DNA from: Streptomyces coeruleorubidus
GTDB lineage: Bacteria > Actinomycetota > Actinomycetes > Streptomycetales > Streptomycetaceae
DNA length: 64,000 nucleotides
Direction: 5' to 3'
Assembly: GCF_028885415.1 (NCBI RefSeq)
Contig: NZ_CP118527.1
Location: forward strand, 3,720,001-3,784,000
In this document: positions 61,135 through 64,000 of the stretch, piece after piece
Layout: every line of letters begins with the position of its first letter
How positions within the stretch are numbered: the first letter of the stretch is position 1
Notes under the pieces: model-generated
What the model was told of the DNA's origin: nothing
The model's database searches: none
What the model saw: only the letters and a program-made list of their open reading frames with translations
Position numbers and translations under genes: made by a program

Positions 61135-61249
61135 GGCCGACTTCCTCTGCTTTCACCTGACGCTGAGTTGTGCCGTCCGATCGTCGCACCTACCGCTGAG
61201 TAGCAGGTAGCCACCCTCAATTGCGAACGTTTTGTTCGCGGAACAGGCC

Positions 61250-61392
61250 AGCAAAAAGAGACCCACGTCACTTAGGGACGTGGGTCTCTTCAGAAGTTAG
61301 GTGGCACCGGCCCGCCATGCTCGCCTCGCGGCAAGTGGTCGCTCGTAGCGACGATGGTTGGGCCCGGGGGCTTGGATCGAGCCGGTGCCACA
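61250..61392 (-). ncRNA. Structured RNA candidate ending in a strong terminator
   Basis: On the minus strand, GTGGCACCGGC (61390-61380) pairs with GCCGGTGCCAC (61321-61311), and GTCGCT pairs with AGCGAC inside. A perfect 14-bp terminator hairpin follows (61290-61277 with 61269-61256) and then TTTTT. TAGCCT near 61398 is a possible -10. The unit lies 120 bases upstream of the malic enzyme gene, so it is either an independent small RNA of about 140 bases or a cis-acting attenuator. I recall a Streptomyces small RNA named for this interval (scr2952) but am not certain. Confidence 0.6.
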
Positions 61393-61468
61393 TCCAGGCT
61401 AACAAACAGATCCCGTAAGGCCATTCCCGTACCGGGAGTTCATTTCGCCGCCAACTGGGTAACGGGCC

Positions 61469-63754
61469 TCAGTCCCTGAGCAGGTCCGGGACTGAGGCCC
61501 CGTCGGGCTCGTCCCGATCGGCGGAGACGACGGTGAGCTGCTGGGTGGCCCGGGTCAGTGCGACGTAGAGCACACGCAGACCGGCCGGGGACTCGTCGGC
61601 GATCTCCGCCGGGGAGACCACGACCGTCGCGTCGTACTCCAGGCCCTTCGCCTCCAGGCTGCCGAGCGCCACGACCCGGTCGCCGAGCCCGGCGAGCCAG
61701 CGCCGGGCCTCCTCGCGGCGCTGCATGGCGACGACCACACCGACCGTGCCGTCGACGCGCTCCAGCAGCCGGGCGGCCTCGGCGCGGACGGTCTCGGCCA
61801 AGGTGTCGTCCACGACCGTGAAGCGGGGCTCGACGCCGGTGGAGCGGACCGCCTTCGGGGACTGGGATCCGGGCATGGCCAGGGCCAGCACCTTGGCGGC
61901 GAGCTCGGCGATCTCGGCCGGGTTGCGATAGTTCACGGTGAGCTCGAAGCGGCGGCGCGGACGGGTGCCGAGGGCCTCGTCGCGGGCCTGGGCGGCCTCG
62001 TCCGGGTCGGACCAGGAGGACTGGGCCGGGTCGCCGACGACCGTCCAGGTGGCGTGCCGGCCGCGGCGGCCGACCATGCGCCACTGCATGGGCGTGAGGT
62101 CCTGGGCCTCGTCGACGATGACGTGCGCGTACTCGGTGCGCTCCTGCGCGAGGCGCTCGGCCCGTTCGCGCTGCGACTCCTCACGCACCGGCATCAGCTC
62201 CTCCAGGCCGGTGAGCTGGTCGAGCGGGTCGAGTTCGCGCCTCTTCCGGGGGCGGGCCGGGGCGCCGAGGATGGCCTGGAGCTCGTCGAGCATCGCGATG
62301 TCGTGCACCGAGTGGCCGTCGCGCCTGAGGGAGCGGGCGACCTTGCGGATCTCGCCGGGGTTGAGGATCCGCCGGGCCCAGCGGCCGAGGCGCCGCTCGT
62401 CGGCCATGGCGACCAGGACGGCCGCCGGGGTCAGCTCGGGCCACCAGGCGTCGAGGAATTCGATGAAGGCGTCCTCGGAGGTGATGTCCTCGTCGAAGGA
62501 GGAGCGCAGCTCGGCGGCGAGCTCCGGGTCGGTGTGCCGGCCGGCCGCGCCGGACTGCTCCCACAGGGCGTCCAGCAGGAGCTTGCGGGCGCGGGGGCGC
62601 AGCAGGTTCACGGGGGCGGTGCCGCCGAGGGCGGTGCGGCGGATGCCCGCCAGCTGCTCGGCCTCCAGCTCCAGGCGGCGGCCGAAGGCGACCACCCGCA
62701 GCCGGGCCGGTGAATCGTTCAGCTCCAGGGCTCCGCGCGCGGCCTTGCGCAGCACCTTGAGCATGCGGGACGAGCCCTTGGCGCGGGCCACGGCCGGCGA
62801 GTCGTAGAGCGTGGCCTCGGCGCCGTCGACGAGGGAGCCGATGGCGCGGATGGCGACCTGGCCCTCCTCGCCGAGGGAGGGCAGCACGCCCTCGGTGTAG
62901 GCGACGAGCAGCGGGGTCGGCGAGACGATCAGGATGCCGCCCGCGTACCGGCGGCGGTCCTGGTAGAGGAGGTAGGCCGCGCGGTGCAGGGCGACGGCGG
63001 TCTTGCCGGTGCCGGGGCCGCCCTCGACGTACGTGACGGAGGCGGCGGGGGCGCGGATGACCAGGTCCTGCTCGGCCTGGATGGAGGCGACGATGTCGCG
63101 CATGGTGTGGCTGCGGGCCTGGCCGAGCGCGGCCATCAGGGCACCGTCGCCGATGACGGGCAGCTCGTGGCCGTCGAGGTAGGCCGTGAGCTCGGGGCGC
63201 ATCAGGTCGTCCTCGACGCCGAGCACCTTGCGTCCCTTGGAGCGGATGACCCGGCGGCGGACGACCCGGCCGGGGTCCACGGGCGTCGACCGGTAGAAGG
63301 GGGCGGCGGCCGGGGCCCGCCAGTCGATGACCAGCGGGGCGTAGTCCTGGTCGAGGACACCGATGCGGCCGATGTGCAGCGTCTCGGCGATGTCGGCGGT
63401 GCTGTCCTCCCGCACCGCGCCCTCGGCGGGCTCCATGGCGGTGTAGGCGCCGTCGGGGCCCTTCTTGCCGTCCTTGCCGCGCAGCAGGTCGATGCGGCCG
63501 AAGAGGAAGTCCTCGAACTCGTTGTTCAGCCGGCTGAGGTGTATGCCGGCCCGGAAGACCTGGGCGTCCCGCTCGGCGAGCGCGCCGGGCGTGCCGACCT
63601 GGCCGCGCTGGGCGGCGTCGTTCATGAGGAACTCGGCCTCGTGGATCTTCTCCTCGAGACGCCGGTACACCCGGTCCAGGTGTTCCTGTTCGACGCCGAT
63701 CTCTCTGTCTCTCAGGGAGTCGAGCGCGGTTTCCTGTTGAGCCTGAGCGGCCAC
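61469..63754 (-). CDS. helD: HelD/UvrD-like superfamily 1 helicase
   Basis: A 761-residue helicase-like protein. The N-terminal 70 residues form the long coiled coil typical of HelD, which inserts into RNA polymerase (EQEHLDRVYRRLEEKIHEAEF). The Walker A is EGGPGTGKTAVALHRAAYLL and the Walker B is HVIVDEAQDLTP; GLEYDATVVVSP and LYVALTRATQQL are late motifs. HelD proteins recycle stalled RNA polymerase, and some (HelR) give rifampicin resistance. I see no rifamycin-associated element upstream. Start GTG 63754 follows GAAGGGGG. Confidence 0.92.
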   Translation of the reverse strand: MAAQAQQETALDSLRDREIGVEQEHLDRVYRRLEEKIHEAEFLMNDAAQRGQVGTPGALAERDAQVFRAGIHLSRLNNEFEDFLFGRIDLLRGKDGKKGPDGAYTAMEPAEGAVREDSTADIAETLHIGRIGVLDQDYAPLVIDWRAPAAAPFYRSTPVDPGRVVRRRVIRSKGRKVLGVEDDLMRPELTAYLDGHELPVIGDGALMAALGQARSHTMRDIVASIQAEQDLVIRAPAASVTYVEGGPGTGKTAVALHRAAYLLYQDRRRYAGGILIVSPTPLLVAYTEGVLPSLGEEGQVAIRAIGSLVDGAEATLYDSPAVARAKGSSRMLKVLRKAARGALELNDSPARLRVVAFGRRLELEAEQLAGIRRTALGGTAPVNLLRPRARKLLLDALWEQSGAAGRHTDPELAAELRSSFDEDITSEDAFIEFLDAWWPELTPAAVLVAMADERRLGRWARRILNPGEIRKVARSLRRDGHSVHDIAMLDELQAILGAPARPRKRRELDPLDQLTGLEELMPVREESQRERAERLAQERTEYAHVIVDEAQDLTPMQWRMVGRRGRHATWTVVGDPAQSSWSDPDEAAQARDEALGTRPRRRFELTVNYRNPAEIAELAAKVLALAMPGSQSPKAVRSTGVEPRFTVVDDTLAETVRAEAARLLERVDGTVGVVVAMQRREEARRWLAGLGDRVVALGSLEAKGLEYDATVVVSPAEIADESPAGLRVLYVALTRATQQLTVVSADRDEPDGASVPDLLRD

Positions 63755-63814
63755 CGGGCCCCCTTCTGACGTGCTGGGCAGCCGTCCACCGTACGCGAAG
63801 GGGACCCGGTAAGG

Positions 63815-64000
63815 CTACGCGTCGACCTCGACCAGCCGCTTGCCGTCGAAGGTGACTACCTCGAAGTGGTCGATCTCGTTCGGCTCGAAGGCGGCGCCGC
63901 CCTGGACGTACAGCGGCTCCTTGGCCTTCTCGGACTTGGCGTCCGGCAGGCCGTAGCCCCATTCCGGGACGGACCAGGAGGACAGGGTCTCCCGCTCGCC
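63815..64000 (-). CDS. C-terminus of a membrane/exported protein (partial; possible anti-sigma)
   Basis: Sixty-one residues, open to the window edge. The readable part has WGYGLPDAKSEKAKEPLYV and EIDHFEVVTFDGKRLVEVDA, resembling an outer beta-rich domain. In S. coelicolor, by memory, the gene beyond the HelD homolog is rsuA, the anti-sigma factor of SigU. That makes an anti-sigma C-terminal domain a plausible call, but nothing in the visible part proves it. The stop is 60 bases from the helicase start. Confidence 0.5.
   Translation of the reverse strand, partial: GERETLSSWSVPEWGYGLPDAKSEKAKEPLYVQGGAAFEPNEIDHFEVVTFDGKRLVEVDA

Noticed and set aside
59560..61203. A 547-codon frame antisense to the malic enzyme gene
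   Set aside because: No domain; the minus strand encodes clear malic enzyme motifs.
61311..61390. tRNA or T-box reading of the structured element
   Set aside because: No acceptor CCA end, no D/T-loop consensus and no T-box TGG motif; it is better described as a terminator-ended structured RNA.
63755..63830. Rifamycin-associated element upstream of the HelD-like gene
   Set aside because: I looked for a long inverted repeat of that kind and saw none, so rifampicin induction is not supported.

Overview
The window is chromosomal DNA from a Streptomyces or a very close relative. G+C is very high, with nearly every third codon position G or C. The gene content is typical of the genus: SsgA-like SsgG, a CysM/CysO/Mec cluster, ClpS next to a DUF2017 protein, MurA convergent with HU, and a HelD-type helicase. 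The order cysM, clpS, pncB/pncA, secreted M6 protease, ssgG, hppD, N-acetylhexosaminidase with sugar ABC genes, murA, hup, malic enzyme, helicase matches what I remember of the S. coelicolor SCO2910-SCO2953 core. That comparison is from memory and was not run.

Layout. 1-4.95 kb is accessory: a partial gene, a HAD hydrolase, an XRE regulator, and a damaged graspetide (ATP-grasp RiPP) locus. Its precursor is fused to an unrelated N-terminal domain, and its ATP-grasp gene runs into a GC-rich repeat tract. 4.96-6.95 kb holds cysM-cysO-mec with an embedded 35-residue Cys-ending leader peptide. 7.1-12 kb carries an amino acid permease, DUF2017, clpS, pncB and pncA. 12.07-14.97 kb is a one-strand accessory cluster: ECF sigma factor, membrane protein, a gene broken by an in-frame TAG, a secreted metzincin-like protease and a small membrane protein. 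15-25 kb contains the M6 protease, two RDD proteins, ssgG, a FAD-linked oxidase and a TPR protein.

25-27.6 kb is an ABC exporter with a MerR regulator, and 41-42.8 kb is an alpha/beta hydrolase with a paralogous MerR; both start behind nearly identical operators. 27.6-29.4 kb pairs hppD with a divergent Lrp-type gene. 29.4-33.1 kb is an osmoprotectant (betaine/choline-type) ABC operon, followed by an ArsR-like regulator and a 58-residue protein. 33.9-40.9 kb holds a PDZ-less secreted Lon-type protease, an IclR regulator, an SF2 helicase, a decayed Doc-type toxin with a small upstream ORF, an MFS exporter, a DHFR-like reductase and a DUF6083 protein. 42.7-50.4 kb has a SUKH-4 protein, a frameshifted kinase and a three-subunit molybdenum hydroxylase whose 2Fe-2S subunit carries a roughly 630-residue low-complexity extension.

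50.6-56.3 kb is GH20 hexosaminidase plus a sugar ABC importer, one of whose permeases has a repeat-rich extension of about 315 residues. 56.5-64 kb is core: DUF3039, YqgE/AlgH, murA, hup, malic enzyme, a structured terminator-ended RNA candidate, the HelD-like helicase, and the 3' end of a gene that by recalled synteny may be an anti-sigma factor.

The most unusual material is the broken graspetide locus with its repeat tract, the twin MerR modules, the ECF/protease cluster with a nonsense codon, the two giant low-complexity extensions, and the structured RNA upstream of the malic enzyme gene.
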